A stretch of DNA of 64,000 nucleotides from Echinometra lucunter (lineage: Eukaryota; Echinodermata; Echinoidea; Camarodonta; Echinometridae): positions 4,168,842-4,232,841 of the forward strand of contig CM057156.1 of NCBI GenBank assembly GCA_029962745.1, written 5' to 3'. Shown piece by piece: positions 1 to 11,700 of the stretch (position 1 is its first letter; every line of letters starts with the position of its first letter). Below the pieces are notes generated by a model. The model did no database searches. It worked only from the letters and a program-made list of their open reading frames with translations, and was not told the origin of the DNA. Both the position numbers and the translations under genes were made by a program.

Positions 1-319
1 TAGATGAACAGATGTACATGAACAACATTCAAATGGATAAGGCTTACTAGACATGTCTGATACAAGTGGACAAGTTACTACAATTATGACAATTTACATG
101 GCTGCAAAAAATAAGACAAATTGTTTGGCAATACAGTAAAGAAGTAATCTACTTTCAGTTATGGAGTGGGAATCATTACAAGAAGAAGAAACGATGTCCT
201 TTTCATTTTGACATTGAAATACTAATTTTTATTCATATCCACCCTGTGTCTTTTTATAAAAAAAAAAATTCACACACAAAAAGAAAGACAACTATGAAAC
301 AAGCCAATAGCAAGATTGT
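1..319. other. No gene recognised
   Basis: This is AT-rich sequence without an open frame or repeat structure that I can name. It ends at the left terminus of the inverted-repeat element that begins at position 320. Confidence 0.5.
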
Positions 320-855
320 GTCTCGCCCACCCGTGACTAAATAGCACGAAAGTTTCCCCAAGTACATCCCTAGTTCATCTATTACCCAAATTTGGTTGCT
401 ATTGCAGCAACATGTGCCAAGTTATGTGTCATAAGAGAGTCTTGCACGTAAACTTTAACGTTTGAAATAAAATGACCTTTGACCTCACCATGTGACCTCC
501 AACAGCACCACAACACCACAACATGATGTTACCCCTAGTGCATCTATCATCAAAGTTTGGTTGCCACTGGCCCAACAGTCGCCAAGTTATGTGTCATAAG
601 AGAGTCTTGCAGGTAAACTCTAACATTTGACCTCAAATAACTTTTGACCTCACCATGTGACCTCCGACAGCACCGCAACATGATGGTACCCCTAGTGCAT
701 CTACCACCCAAGTTTGGTTGCCATTGGACCAGCAGTTGCCAAGTTATGCATCATAAGAGAGTCTTGCAGGTAAACTTTAACATTTGTGACGGACGGACGA
801 CGGACGGACGCCATTTGGATCCCTTAGTCTCGCCTTCATCTCCGGTGGGCGAGAC
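320..855. mobile_element. Short inverted-repeat element with three internal 160-bp repeats
   Basis: The ends are a perfect 12-bp inverted repeat: GTCTCGCCCACC at 320-331 and GGTGGGCGAGAC at 844-855. The interior is about three copies of a 157-165-bp unit; the landmark CTTGCA(C/G)GTAAACT recurs at 441, 606 and 763. Each unit carries spaced TGACCT half-sites, and the right end has a GGACGGACG run. There is no coding capacity, so it is probably a non-autonomous DNA element. The sequence near 48370-48600 shares the GCGAGACTAA-GGATCC edge and the GTCCGTCCGTC run, which suggests a related family. No target-site duplication is clear. Confidence 0.6.
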
Positions 856-1490
856 CTAAATGTGAAGCCGTTGAAGCAGCCTATTTTTCCTTTCAAATCC
901 AGAAGCATATTTGTAAAGTGTAACAACAATTTCCTGAGTTGTTTGAAAGAAACAAAACATAATATTTGATATAAAAGAAATAGATTTAGCTTTAAATATA
1001 CATGTAAAAAAATAAAACATAACTCAACACAGTACATTTTATGAGAGTTTGCAAACTTTTAAAAACAATCAATGCACTCATGCTCCACTCGGTGCAGTCT
1101 CTGTGTACACAACGTAGGCACAGGAGCTGTGTACAAAATCACAAAAATGATATGCCTGTTCATGTAGTGCTTGGCGTCATAAGTAAATGCTATTTTCGGG
1201 AGATTTAAAAGGTGATATCTCATCTTTTGGTGAGAGTTATGATGTGAATGATTGCTTAAAATCTTAGTTAGAGTAAGCTCTTTCTAGTGATGTGTGTTTT
1301 TATGTCTTTTTTTTCAACTTGAAATTCTTGGAACAATATAAGACACAGAGAATACTGTTTTCCTGGCATGGAAGGGTGATTTGAAATATTTTTGAAATAT
1401 GTTTATGATCTGAGTAGGTCTACAAAATACTAACTGTGTTAGATCTAACGTTGGACGTGTCTTGACTTTGTTTTAAACTAGTCTAGCCTG
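856..1490. other. Intergenic, nothing recognised
   Basis: This is low-complexity AT-rich DNA. Short frames here show no family motif and no exon borders that I can support. Confidence 0.4.
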
Positions 1491-1499
1491 GCCCTGGGA

Positions 1500-1690
1500 C
1501 TGGGACGCTAAAATGACCGCTAATGCGCCAGTGTGATAGTCGATGTGTTCCGCGTTCCGCAGGAACGAAATGGCTAGTCGATTCGTTCTCCGGAACCAAA
1601 CGACTAGTTGATTCGTTCCAGCGGAACCAGACGTCTGATACTACTTTTGACCGATATGTTACGAAAGCCGCCGTTTGGTTCCGACATTAG
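1500..1690. repeat. Degenerate GGAACGAATCG-type repeat, inverted relative of 4640-4870
   Basis: The segment at 1525-1552 (GCGCCAGTGTGATAGTCGAT and onward) matches the reverse complement of 4820-4847 with few differences. Inward of it lie short units around TCGATTCGTTC and CCGGAACCAAACGACTAG. It could be one end of a fold-back element whose other end is at 4870, or two independent inverted copies. Confidence 0.45.
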
Positions 1691-2204
1691 CCAAGAGTTT
1701 CGGGGTACATTTCAGAGGCCACGGAACGTTATTAGAGGGAGAGGGGAGCTGACACCCAAACAGACGAAATCCAGATCCTGCAGATAGGGCCCTAGGGGTT
1801 CAGGGGCGGCACCCCCCCCCTCCCCGAACCCTTGTTTTTTTTTCTGATTTTGAAAGTCTATTTCTAAATTTACAATTTGAAATAAGGTTTTAAAACTAGT
1901 AGGTTTTATTATTTTTTGGCCGAAAGTGTGGGGGAGCCCCGCCAGCCCTCCCTCCGCTTCTGCTGCCCATGAATTTTGATTATAGATATTATCAAGAGTA
2001 TTATTACACATTGTCATTGTCAGACGGTCTCTCAAGTCTTTGTAAATGAAGTTTATATTGAATAGGTTTAAATAACAGTCATTAAAAGTTCTGATAAATC
2101 TATATATTCCGGATATTCCGATAGTGTCTGCAAAAGAGTTAACGAAATGTTTATATTTCCATTTTGAGAAGTCTTATTCTCAATAAGTTATCCTAAAGCA
2201 TATG

Positions 2205-2432
2205 CACTGTGAAAAAATGGGCAAATGCTTTGCCCAGCGTTGGGCTTATAGTCAACCCAACGAATTGTTAGACAATGTTTTGCCCAAGGTTACGCATTTC
2301 CCAACATATTGGCTTCTGCCTTTTGGTAGCTTAAAATGCCTTCTATATTGCTCGGTTGTTGGTCAAATCTTTTTACCCAACATTTTTTTTTTTACCAACA
2401 TCAACTTACCCATTTTTTTTGGTCACATTGTG
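2205..2432. mobile_element. Small inverted-repeat element of TTGCCCAAC-type sub-repeats
   Basis: The left end CACTGTGAAAAAATGGGCAA pairs imperfectly with the right end (reverse complement CACAATGTGACC, then AAAAAAAATGGGTAA). The interior is made of variants of TTTTGCCCAACNTTGGG in both orientations. It is about 228 bp and non-coding, and has the layout of a MITE-like element. Confidence 0.5.
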
Positions 2433-4639
2433 GTTGCAAAATAATATCCAGCATCAAAGAAAATATTAGTACCCTCTAATAAAATTCTCCCTGAAAAACA
2501 CTGGCGTAATTAGTCAAAACATTTTGAGGGGAAAGAACATGACATTATGAAGCACATTTCTGAAAAGTTGCCAGCTAGCGAAGAGAGCAATCCAAAAATC
2601 GACTTAATGAAAATGTTATTTTGTCATAGATCAGGACATATATCCGGGAGGTAATTTAATTTGTTCCCCTTTCCCTTGTTTTATTATTATTTTTTTTTTG
2701 AGTGAGATTTTTTTTTTTTGGAGTGGGGGGGGGGGGGGGGCTACGGCCCAAGCCCCATAACAGTATGCCGGTGCTGAAAGAATAATAGCACCTAACATGC
2801 TTTTTTTTCATTTTAAACATTGAAATTACAATTATTATATCTTGTGAACGATAATTAATGTCATTATACAATATAATGTTGAATTCTCGATGAACAGATG
2901 TGGTGATTTCTAATGAATTACATGTAACTTTTAAATATTTCTTAGAAATTAGAGGAGCAAGCAATTATATTTGACAGCACGCTTTTACGGTGGCATGCTC
3001 CAAGTGACATTTAAATGTTTTCTTTTTTTTTTCAAATTAGGACAAAATATCATTTGAAAAAATCTTTGAAATACAACAACAACAACAACCTTAACAACAT
3101 AAGGCTCATGCTGTTTGTCATGATCCCTTCCTATCAGAGCCCAAATGATAATGGTGTGTTTGTTGTTGTTGTTATAGTTTTACTTTTTGTTTTGATTTGT
3201 TCACTTTTTAAAAATTGCAGTGAAAAGTTTATGCCTACTAGCGGAAGGGCTGAAAACACAAGTTCAAATCATTAATGCAAACTAAGCAACATTAATCTGC
3301 AAAATATGCTTAGCGTACTCAGATGAACTTCAAAAGAAAACAACGGAATTACCTAAAGGGATTAGTTACATCTTATCGACTTATCGGGGGGGGGGAAGTA
3401 CGATTGCAGTAAAGTGGAAACTAATTTTCCATTTTATCTTGAAAATGTCACATAATTCATGCACCTTTCAACTATTACCACATAGATATAAGAAATTATG
3501 CCACTTATCGTTTTCTTCATTATGCGGTAATAAATATAAATCAGAAGTTAAACCAATGGACATGGTTTCGAATATAACCCCTGCAATATACCCGCAGGAC
3601 ATTACAATTCCTTGACGTTCACCCCATAGAACAATTATCCCTATTTACCAGATTTAACCGCCCCCCATGAATATTAGAAAATTTAATTTTCAAAGAAGTT
3701 TTGGGCTTACTTATTTCATGCAGCTGCACAATACTTTCGAAATTGCCCATAATCTCTGCGCAGAAAGTCATGAACCCCCCCCCCCCCTGGAAATGTCCTT
3801 TGTGTGACACTTTTCACCGTAATTCACAATCTTTCGGCCCTTCGATCTAAGTAACGCACTGATCTGTACGTACATGTAAAGATATTTTTTTAAAAGTATT
3901 TAAAAAACTCAAAATCCTTGTACTGTGTCATAATCATTTCATCATTTCATCTCATTTCAGTCTACATCATCATCATAATCCTTTTCCCACACTCTATGTT
4001 CCCACACTCTCTGTTTGTTTTCAGTCTAATTTACTAATCTCCTCCCCTGCTGCGTCAATAACTCAGATGGCAGCGAGCACCAGACATGTTATGTAACTGG
4101 TAGTCTGGAATGCAGATGTACCTGTATATGAACAAGTGATCAAAAAGGGGGGAAAAGGTGTGAGAATTTGGAACCGAATCGGATGACCAGCCTCCGATAC
4201 ACATAAAACAAACTGAAATAAGAGTATAAAGAGGGATTCTAAAATTACCAACATAGCAGCTGACGTGAAAGCTAATTTGATACATCGTGTTCATTTGATG
4301 AATGAGAGTAAAATATATGTTAAAACATTTCTAATTTTGCCTCCCCCCCCAAAAAAAAAATGGGAACGAATGAATAAATGACTATGAGATAATAACTTTA
4401 TAGACAGGATAGAGTTATCCACAAGCATATGCCTTGGCATCCATAACTTCACACAACTGACCTTATTCCCCGCCCCCCACCCCCCCCCCTCCCCCGCCGC
4501 CAACGCGTATGGCTAATCGATTAACATTGACCAACGATGCTCGTTCTGCCATGTGTGGCTGATTTGGAGGAGTTTGATTGGCTCCAAAAGGTGACCAGAA
4601 GAGGACACTTTTCTTTAGGGGTGTTACCATGACGTGATA
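2433..4639. other. Non-coding stretch with G/C homopolymer runs
   Basis: I see no supported gene. The region holds G or C runs at about 2724-2741, 3386-3395, 3775-3787 and 4472-4496, a short CAA run near 3075-3090 and otherwise AT-rich DNA. Short frames across it lack recognisable motifs. Confidence 0.4.
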
Positions 4640-4870
4640 CGTTAGCACAATAGAGATTCGGATCGCCTTCGCAGCTAAATCCTTCGTCGAATGGTCGAAA
4701 GGAACGAATCGCCTGGTCGGAACCAATCGCCTTTGACGATCGCATTTAGTCGACCAAAGCGGATCTAATCGGCGGGTAAATATTCAGGCGATTTGTTCCG
4801 GAGGATCCAATCGACTGCCCGGAACAAATCGTCTATCACACCGGCGCTTGCGGGACGACAAGCTTCGGCT
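4640..4870. repeat. Degenerate tandem GGAACGAATCG-type units
   Basis: Roughly nine imperfect units of about 20-27 bp built on GGAAC(G/A)AATCGNCT and GGTCG alternate orientation along the segment. The right border GTCTATCACACCGGCGCTTG resembles the inverted border near 1525. This is the short-sub-repeat architecture of fold-back elements. Confidence 0.45.
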
Positions 4871-5224
4871 TCGTCGGTCTGCTGGGTCTATGGCTTTCCG
4901 AAATTGTTAGAAAATTACAACATGGCTTAAACTCTTGACGGTGGATATACATGTATATTGAGATAAGGGGGCTCTGACTTATCGAAAATCCATAACATTT
5001 TAAACTGAGTGCCAGTCAGATAATCACAAAATTGTATCGTTTGTTCGAGGCTGAGGGAAATCAGTGGGGGTTGCTGTGTTTGGTTCTCTCATACATTTTG
5101 AACGTCATGATTTTCTCTGCGGTGCGATTTTCATTTTTTTTTTCATTTCATAGGCAAATTTTGGCTGCAGTTGTGTCGCTCATCTCGTATACTTGGCAAG
5201 TCTTAATGACGTCACTGAATCTAC

Positions 5225-5378
5225 TGTAAGAATTTTCTTATTTTATTGTCTTATCTAAGGAAAATTGCTTTACGTCTTCTGAATACGATTAAGGAAAATT
5301 TCCTAAGTTAGAAAAATTCTTAGAAAAATTCTTAGACTTAAGAAAATATTCTTAGAAGTTTATTGAATACGGGCCCAG
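5225..5378. mobile_element. CTTAAG/TTCTTAG-type self-complementary repeat element (part)
   Basis: The segment consists of variants of TAAGGAAAATTTCCTAAG and CTTAAGAAAATATTCTTAG, ending at TTGAATACGGGCCC. Short self-complementary units and a GGGCCCGTATTCAA-type edge are common in invertebrate MITE-like sequences. Only one clear end is visible. Confidence 0.4.
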
Positions 5379-5412
5379 GATCTTTTCGATTTAGATTCGG
5401 CAAGCTTCATGT

Positions 5413-5415
5413 GTG

Positions 5416-5452
<37 letters not shown>

Positions 5453-5466
5453 TGGGGGGGGGGGGG
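5413..5466. repeat. (GT)n microsatellite followed by a G run
   Basis: A GT run of roughly 30 bp is followed by GATGGGGGGGGGGGG. The same combination opens copy B near 30721-30792 and is deleted from copy C. Confidence 0.85.
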
Positions 5467-5497
5467 AAGACTACCGCCAAGTTATCTTACTTGTCAG

Positions 5498-7151
5498 TTA
5501 TGGCCCGTGAGGTAAAGCTGGTTGGCCATCTGGGTTAAGAGGTCCATTGTTTGCCCGCCGAGTAGCTGGAACATTTCTTAAACATTTTGAGTTAGTGGGG
5601 GCTAGGAGTTGGCATCCCTTGTAACGAAAAATGGGACTTCCTGTGCCTCTTCCATGTTGTGTTTCATGAACATAATAATCCTGCCATATATGGGGAAGGT
5701 TGTTGAAAGAATTGTATTCCACTGACATGACTGACAGTAGATTTCCTGCATGCTATACAATAATTTTCTTATATCTTCTCAAATTATGACAAATACCTGA
5801 CAACAGCATAAGATTGTTTGTTAAATGCCTTGGTTCGGTTTGAATTGGCATTTCAATTTTCCATTTAAATACACAAACTTAGCCTTCTTAATTTTTCTTT
5901 TTTTTTTTTTTTTGCAGAAGGAAATAACAAGGCATACTTGCTTTTGAAGCACTCTCTTTGACTCAGGCCAATCTTGGAAAAAAAGCAATTTTGACATATC
6001 CTTTAAAAAACCTTTTTTCATTATGTCATGTCCGGCAGCAGAGTTATGAATAAGGTATCGTGAGACTAATGAGCTATTATTTACCATGAAACTAACTTAA
6101 TTATCGGAGAGATAATATTTTTATGACAAGCTACTAAGGTAGGATATACATTTGGATAAACATCCTGATCTCGTATACAGATATGTTATGTCAGGACATT
6201 GTTCATCGGATTGCGGCTCAAAATTGAACCGAGATCCTTTTAGTATCTTGCTTAACCGGTTGACTGCTGAATTACTTCACTCCAACATAGACGTAATACA
6301 GGGGCAACCCAGTGACAGAAAGACAACGGCTTAAATAAATCAGAACATCGAGCAAATTAACATCGATCTACACTGGAAGCTCAATGAATACTTTCAAAAC
6401 TTCAAAGAAACCTCCAAACGGGAGGTTGAAGCCTCACTACACTACTACCCCTTGGGTAGAAGTGTGATGCTTTTTATAAGAATAAGATGGACGAATAAGT
6501 CAGCCGTGAGAAGAATGACTGTAACGGTTAAGAAAGTGTAGTACTAGTTCATTTACCAGGGAATCTGCACACTCGATGTCCTGGAGGGATGTTGAGTTTA
6601 CTCTTCCTTCTGGGGCATCCACCATCAGCGGATGAAGCAGGAATGAGCTTGGGAATAGTCTGTACCATGCTGCCATTGGGATGTTGTTTCTTCTTACACT
6701 CGTTGAACATTGGTAAGGTGTAGTCCATCCGAACAACATGGCTTTGTCTTTGTTCCATGGCTCACTTCTGATGACACAAGCAAGACTACAAGATAAAGAA
6801 AATGTAAAAAACAGAAACAGAAGGAAAGCGATTTGAAATCAGACCAAATGTTAAAATGTTCGGAATATGACACAGAAGTCTAAGAATAACTTAAATAACA
6901 ATGCAATGAAAAAATAAATAAAAAAGCAACACCAACAACACCAAAAATAACAACTACAACAATACACAAAAGGGCAGTCGATCAATATACAAAGATTAAA
7001 ATGAATGAGAAATGGCGGAAGAAGGTCATTAGTCAAAGGCAAACAATGAAATATAATGTCCACGCTCATTGATATGAAAAATATAACCCCAAATATACCT
7101 ACCAAAGGACACACAGGTTACGATGGTATACATGAACTTCAAGGGTATCAT
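5498..7151 (-). pseudogene. Decayed small secreted-protein gene, copy A (three exons)
   Basis: The proposed exons are: exon 1 at 7151-7103, an ATG followed by a hydrophobic signal-like segment (MIPLKFMYTIVTCVSF) ending at G|GTAGGT; exon 2 at 6767-6557, between CATCAG and G|GTAAAT; and exon 3 at 5745-5498, from GCATGCAG to a TAA. All junctions are phase 1, so the frames join. In copies B and C exon 2 is 222 bp, a multiple of three. Here it is 211 bp, because 11 bp near 6722 are missing. The frame shifts and stops early, so this copy cannot make the full protein. Exon 3 is complete and encodes NNLPHIWQDYYVHE and a Pro/Asn-rich end. I do not recognise the family. The splice sites are inferred from sequence, not from transcripts. 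Confidence 0.4.
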
Positions 7152-7224
7152 CTGTTCCTTGTCCTGTGTGTAGAATCGCAAAAATTCGGAAATATGGTCA
7201 TTATCGACATAAATTCGGCGTGAC

Positions 7225-7800
7225 CATTTATATTGCTAACATCAGCATCATCATCACTATCAGCAACAGCAGCAGCAGCAGCATCATCAGCATCATCATC
7301 ATCAGCATCACGATCATCATCATCAACATCATCATCATTTAATATCATCACCATCACCATTCTCATTGTTTCATCGCCATCATCATCATCATGATAATGA
7401 AAATAATTATTATCATCACCATCATCATCATAATCATTATTATCACCATCATCATTATCACCATCATCAGCACACCACTATCATCTTAATCATTACCATC
7501 AGCATCATTATCATCATCATCATTATAATTATCATCATCATTACCATTACCATAATCATCACCATTAGCATCACCATCATCATCATCATCACCATCACCA
7601 TCATTACCATCATCATCATCATCATCATCACAATCATCATTATCATCATCATCACTACCATCACCACCACCACCACCACCACCATCATCATCATCATCCC
7701 CTCATCACCACCACCACCACCACCACCACCACCATCACCATCATCATCATCATCATCATCACCATCATCATCCTCATTATTTCATCGTCATCATCATGAT
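7225..7800. repeat. ATC/CAC trinucleotide array (copy A, left)
   Basis: This is a degenerate (ATC)n array with interspersed ACC, ATT and AGC triplets. Every frame is open over long runs, giving poly-His, poly-Ile or poly-Met artefacts that are not genes. The homologous array in copy C is at 56590-57300. Confidence 0.95.
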
Positions 7801-7804
7801 AATG

Positions 7805-8035
7805 AAAATAATTGCTGCCTCAGTTTTTATGGAATAACCTCCCAAACTCTCTAAGAAACATAGACACAATAGATAAGTCCAAATCTGCACTTAAAATACA
7901 CTTATTCAAAACGTGTCTTAGTTAAACAAAGTAAACTCAGTAACCTATCTTTCAATTATTTCTTTTCCCTCTCTCTCTTAAAGCGCATAGGGACATACAG
8001 CTGTAATGTGTTATGCGCTATACAAAAACTATACA
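7805..8035 (+). mobile_element. LINE 3' end fragment (CR1/L2-like tail), copy A
   Basis: With small frameshifts the sequence reads as the C-terminal tail of a LINE ORF2 (W-N-N-L-P-N-S-L, then LKIHLFKTCLS and a stop). It then has a short 3' UTR ending TGCGCTATACAAAAACTATA, running into ATT/ATC triplets. This GCGCTATA tail plus microsatellite is typical of CR1/L2-like 3' ends. The copy in block C is at 57315-57540. The flanking ATC arrays may have grown from this tail. Confidence 0.6.
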
Positions 8036-8395
8036 TTATTATCATTATAATCACAATCATAATCATTACTATCACAATCATCACCATCACCACCATCATC
8101 TTGATCATAACCATCAACACCATCATCATCATCATCATCATCATTATCATTACCATAATCATTACCATTAGCATCACCATCATCATCATCATCACCATCA
8201 CCATCACCATCACCATCACCATCACCATCACCATCATCATCATCATCATCATCATCATCACCATTACCATAATCATTACCATTAGCATCATCATCATCAT
8301 CATCATCATCACCACCATCACCATCATTATCATCACCATCATCATCATTATTATTACTACCATCACCATCACCATCATCATCATTGTTATGAATA
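8036..8395. repeat. ATC/ACC array (copy A, right)
   Basis: This is a degenerate trinucleotide array that includes a stretch of regular ATCACC hexamers near 8192-8235. It starts directly at the LINE tail. The counterpart at 57536-58145 is much longer, so the array has changed length since duplication. Confidence 0.95.
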
Positions 8396-8682
8396 TAGAT
8401 GTAGAAGACAATAGACATGCCAGCTGGCAGAGAGCAACTCAGAGCATAACTGTTATGCAAATACATGTACCAATGGATGTAATTAGCATGCAGAACTAGC
8501 CAGTGCCAATGGAACAATAGATGTATGCACCTGCATTACATCACTACTATAGGATGAATGCCACTGCTGTTCCAGTACGCTGCACTTCATTTCCAGCTGC
8601 CAAGCAGCTAGCAAGGACACACCCTTCCAACCAAGGTAATACACAGGCGCCTACATACTAGTGTATCAGAGATATAACAATC

Positions 8683-8713
<31 letters not shown>

Positions 8714-9084
8714 CCATCATCATTGTAATAATCATTACTATATTTTTGGATAAAAAAATCTATCATCTAATGATTAACTAAAGGAGCTTCACTGGATCAT
8801 TTGCATTATCAACTATTTCACAATATTGGCATCTATGGCACTTTTCATGACTACACGGTGGAAGTATACTATTTAGAAAATGATGTCACATTTTATGACG
8901 ACATAAATTTCCAAACAGTACAATATTTGTGAAATTACGTCACAATGAAGCAATCACCTACCCCAAAATACTAGTATTCAGCAGGCCAGCTCGAATGCCT
9001 ACCCTGGGCAACTCCCTCGGTGTGACGGGTAAGTACTACGGCTAAATACAACGTATACCATGTATACCGTATAGCGCGAATAAA

Positions 9085-9153
9085 AAAAGAAAAGAAGAAG
9101 AAGAAGAAGAAGAAGAAGAAGAAGAAGAAGAAGAAGAAGAAGAAGAAGAAGGA
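9085..9153. repeat. (GAA)n microsatellite
   Basis: About 20 AAG/GAA triplets. The orthologous run in copy B is at 32725-32780. Confidence 0.95.
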
Positions 9154-9509
9154 GAAGATGAAGAAAAGAGAAACCAACGAAACGAAAGGATGTAAATAGT
9201 GTAAATATGTTGAGACTAGAGTGACATTTTTGTTCCTGTTAAAACTTGGCTTTGATTAATTTTGGAGATGAAAATTAAGTAACAAGACCACCAAAGAGAA
9301 TAAAAGGCAAGCCATTTTGTTATTTCCTTCTCATGTTTAATTTTTTATCCAAAATATAAAACAAATATACTCTGCCTTCATTTCGACGTTTTGCTTAGAA
9401 CTATGGACTCACGTTGAGCCTGAGCATGAGCCCTTCAGTAAGAGTACTATTTCGGAGCTATTTCTTGCCCATAGTTTTAATCTGAAACTCTCCAGGCAAA
9501 GTATATTGG

Positions 9510-9675
9510 TATATCATCATTATCATCATCACCATCAGCATCACAATGATCATAATGATATTAATAATTATTATCATCACCTTCATCATTACCATCACCA
9601 TCACAATCACCATCAACATCATTATCACCATCGTTGTCATCATCATCATCATCATCACCATCATCATCATCATTT
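9510..9675. repeat. ATC-rich array
   Basis: Degenerate (ATC)n follows the conserved segment ending GGCAAAGTATATTGGTAT. Copy B shows the same start at 33121 and then runs into the assembly gap at 33205, so the repeat probably caused the gap. Confidence 0.9.
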
Positions 9676-9792
9676 GACGGCCTTAGCGGGATGAAGTTCT
9701 CTCTCAGAGACCATTTTTAGCATGACTTTTAGAATGTCTACTAACTCTAAACTTAATTTGGGCGCTACTGTACATCAAGTCGTGTGGGCGCC

Positions 9793-10480
9793 GTCCTCCC
9801 TGAGGATGGCAGGGCTCCTCCTCTTCTCCTCTACTTCTCTCGTCATCTCCTTCTCTCTTCATCTCCTCCTCTCCTCTGCTTCTCTTATCATCTCCTCTCA
9901 TCCTCCTCTTCTCCTCTCGTTCTCATCTTCCCTCGTCATGTCCTTCACTTCTCCTCCTCCTTTCCTCTGCTTTTCTCGTCATCTCCTCTCCTCCTTCCTC
10001 CTCTCTTTCTCTTCGCCTCTCGTCATGTCCTCCACTTCTCCTCCTATTTTCCTCTGCTTATCTCGTCATTCCCTCTCCTCCTCTTCTCCTCTCGCACTCA
10101 TTTCCTTCTCTCGCCTCCTCCACACCTCCTCCTCTCCTCCTCCTCTTCTCGTCGTTATCCTCGTCCTCTCCCCTCTTCCTCATCTCCTCCCCTCCTCCTC
10201 TCCTTCTCATCCTCTCCACTTCTCCTCTCGTCCTCATCTCCTTCTCTCGTCATCTCATCCTCTCCTCTTCTTCTCCTCTCGTCGTCATCCTCCTCCTCTC
10301 CTCTCGTCCTCATCTCATTCTCTCGTCATCTCCTCCTCTCCTCCTTTTCTCTTATCTTCTTCTCGTCGTTATCCTCGTCCTCCCCCCTCGTCCTCATCTC
10401 CTCTCCCTCCTCCTCTGCTTCTCATCATCCTCCTCCTCATCTCCTCTCGTCCTCTCGTCGTCATCCTCGTTCTCCTGCTT
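9793..10480. repeat. 700-bp polypyrimidine tract (CTCCTC-type)
   Basis: The plus strand is almost purely C and T, with scattered CTCGTCATCT units. Open frames here are low-complexity Ser/Leu/Pro artefacts. A mirror-like polypurine-polypyrimidine run of this length can form triplex (H-DNA) structures. Confidence 0.85.
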
Positions 10481-11394
10481 TCCTCTCTTTCGAATGTTTC
10501 CCCGAGATGTTCATCAGACTGACTTTTTCGATTTCGTTGGCTGTCAATGTGTTTTGAAACTATAAGAAAATTAAATTGAAACTATAATCTAAAGTTAAAA
10601 TGCATTTAATGCTACTAATCCACACTCTAAATACACAAACTTGATACTTATCAAAATCAGAAATGCACAAGCTCGATAATAATCCGAACTCGAAATGGGT
10701 AAGATCCAAATCCAAACTCGAAATGCACTTGATGATGTATATCTTAATACACAAAAACTGATGACAATCTAACGTCTTAATGCATTTGTAATGAATAAAT
10801 TTGTTATAAATTATTAAACAACATTCTACTCTTTCTACCCTGTTGTAGTTCTCTTTTTATTCATCTATTGTAATTACGTTTCGAGGATCAATGGAATATA
10901 TATTCGTTTCAATTCTCGCATTTCACAATCCTTGCGCCCTCATTCGGTTCAGTTGCGACAGTCACCCTAGCGCGTTAACTCTGCGAGATGGGCCGACAAC
11001 AGTCCATCAACACCTTGCACTAGTCGCATCTTCCGCTCCTATTCTAAGTGATTACAGGCTTCTAACACTTCATATTTTCCCTGGGCTCTCACTGCTTGTT
11101 CTACTAACTCATCCTTCTTCTTCCCTGCGCTCGGCATCCTTCGGTCAGTTAAATATTTCATCAATTTTATTGGTCAACTCTCACTCGCGGCGTCTGCTAT
11201 TTTGGAAATAGTTGTCGACCTGCAAGTGGGAAATGGGCCTCTCACGGCGGGTACGGACGTTGGTGGTACATGCATTGTAAAACGCAAGAATTGAGGGTAT
11301 TCAACAATCACGGTATTTCTAACTCAACGTTTGCCAGGAATCAACACTTTCATAAGTAACCTATACTTCGTTTACCAAGAACAGGAACATTTTT

Positions 11395-11700
11395 TTCTTA
11401 TCACATTTTTACTTTCACCAGACCGAATCTAGTGAATTCTCTTAATCCCCCAAATCTTAAAGAGTTGAACTGTATATATTCTTTTAAACGTAAGCTGAAA
11501 AGAAAACTTAATTGTTATTCATACACGACATTATCGAGGATACACGTCTCAACAAGGCCATCATTGGATTTATCTTAAGTCCTCCTATTTCATTTCATAC
11601 ATTGTAATATTTTCTTATCATTATACACAAATATCATGTGATATGCGTGTAAATACATTTCCTCTTTTTTATTTACAGATGAAATAAATAAACGAACCTA
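11395..11700 (+). mobile_element. Probable LINE 3' fragment
   Basis: One frame reads RPNLVNSLNPPNLKELNCIY and then SFKRKLKRKL, which resembles the last residues of a LINE ORF2 (N-x-L-P ... FKxxLKxxL). An AATAAATAA-rich end follows. No reverse transcriptase is present, so this is a heavily truncated copy. Confidence 0.4.

Larger units (their letters stand above)
5435..9700. repeat. Segmental duplication block S3, copy A
   Basis: This block is near-identical to 30780-33204 (copy B) and 54925-59136 (copy C). In order it contains exon 3, exon 2 and exon 1 of the decayed small-protein gene (minus strand), an ATC array, a LINE 3' tail, a second ATC array, a unique spacer and a GAA microsatellite. 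Copy B lacks about 1.7 kb including both large ATC arrays. Copy C has gained a 491-bp insertion and diverges after 59136. The duplication carried the gene with it. Confidence 0.85.

Noticed and set aside
6245..6330. tRNA-like or SINE promoter sequence
   Set aside because: Short phrases resemble a B box at most loosely. No cloverleaf or A box could be made.
7366..8517. Long open frames rich in His, Ile, Met or Asp
   Set aside because: They are translations of ATC/GAT triplet arrays, open in several frames on both strands, and have no other sequence content.
9722..10557. Two overlapping 250-codon frames rich in Ser, Leu and Pro
   Set aside because: They follow the polypyrimidine tract and overlap each other in different frames.
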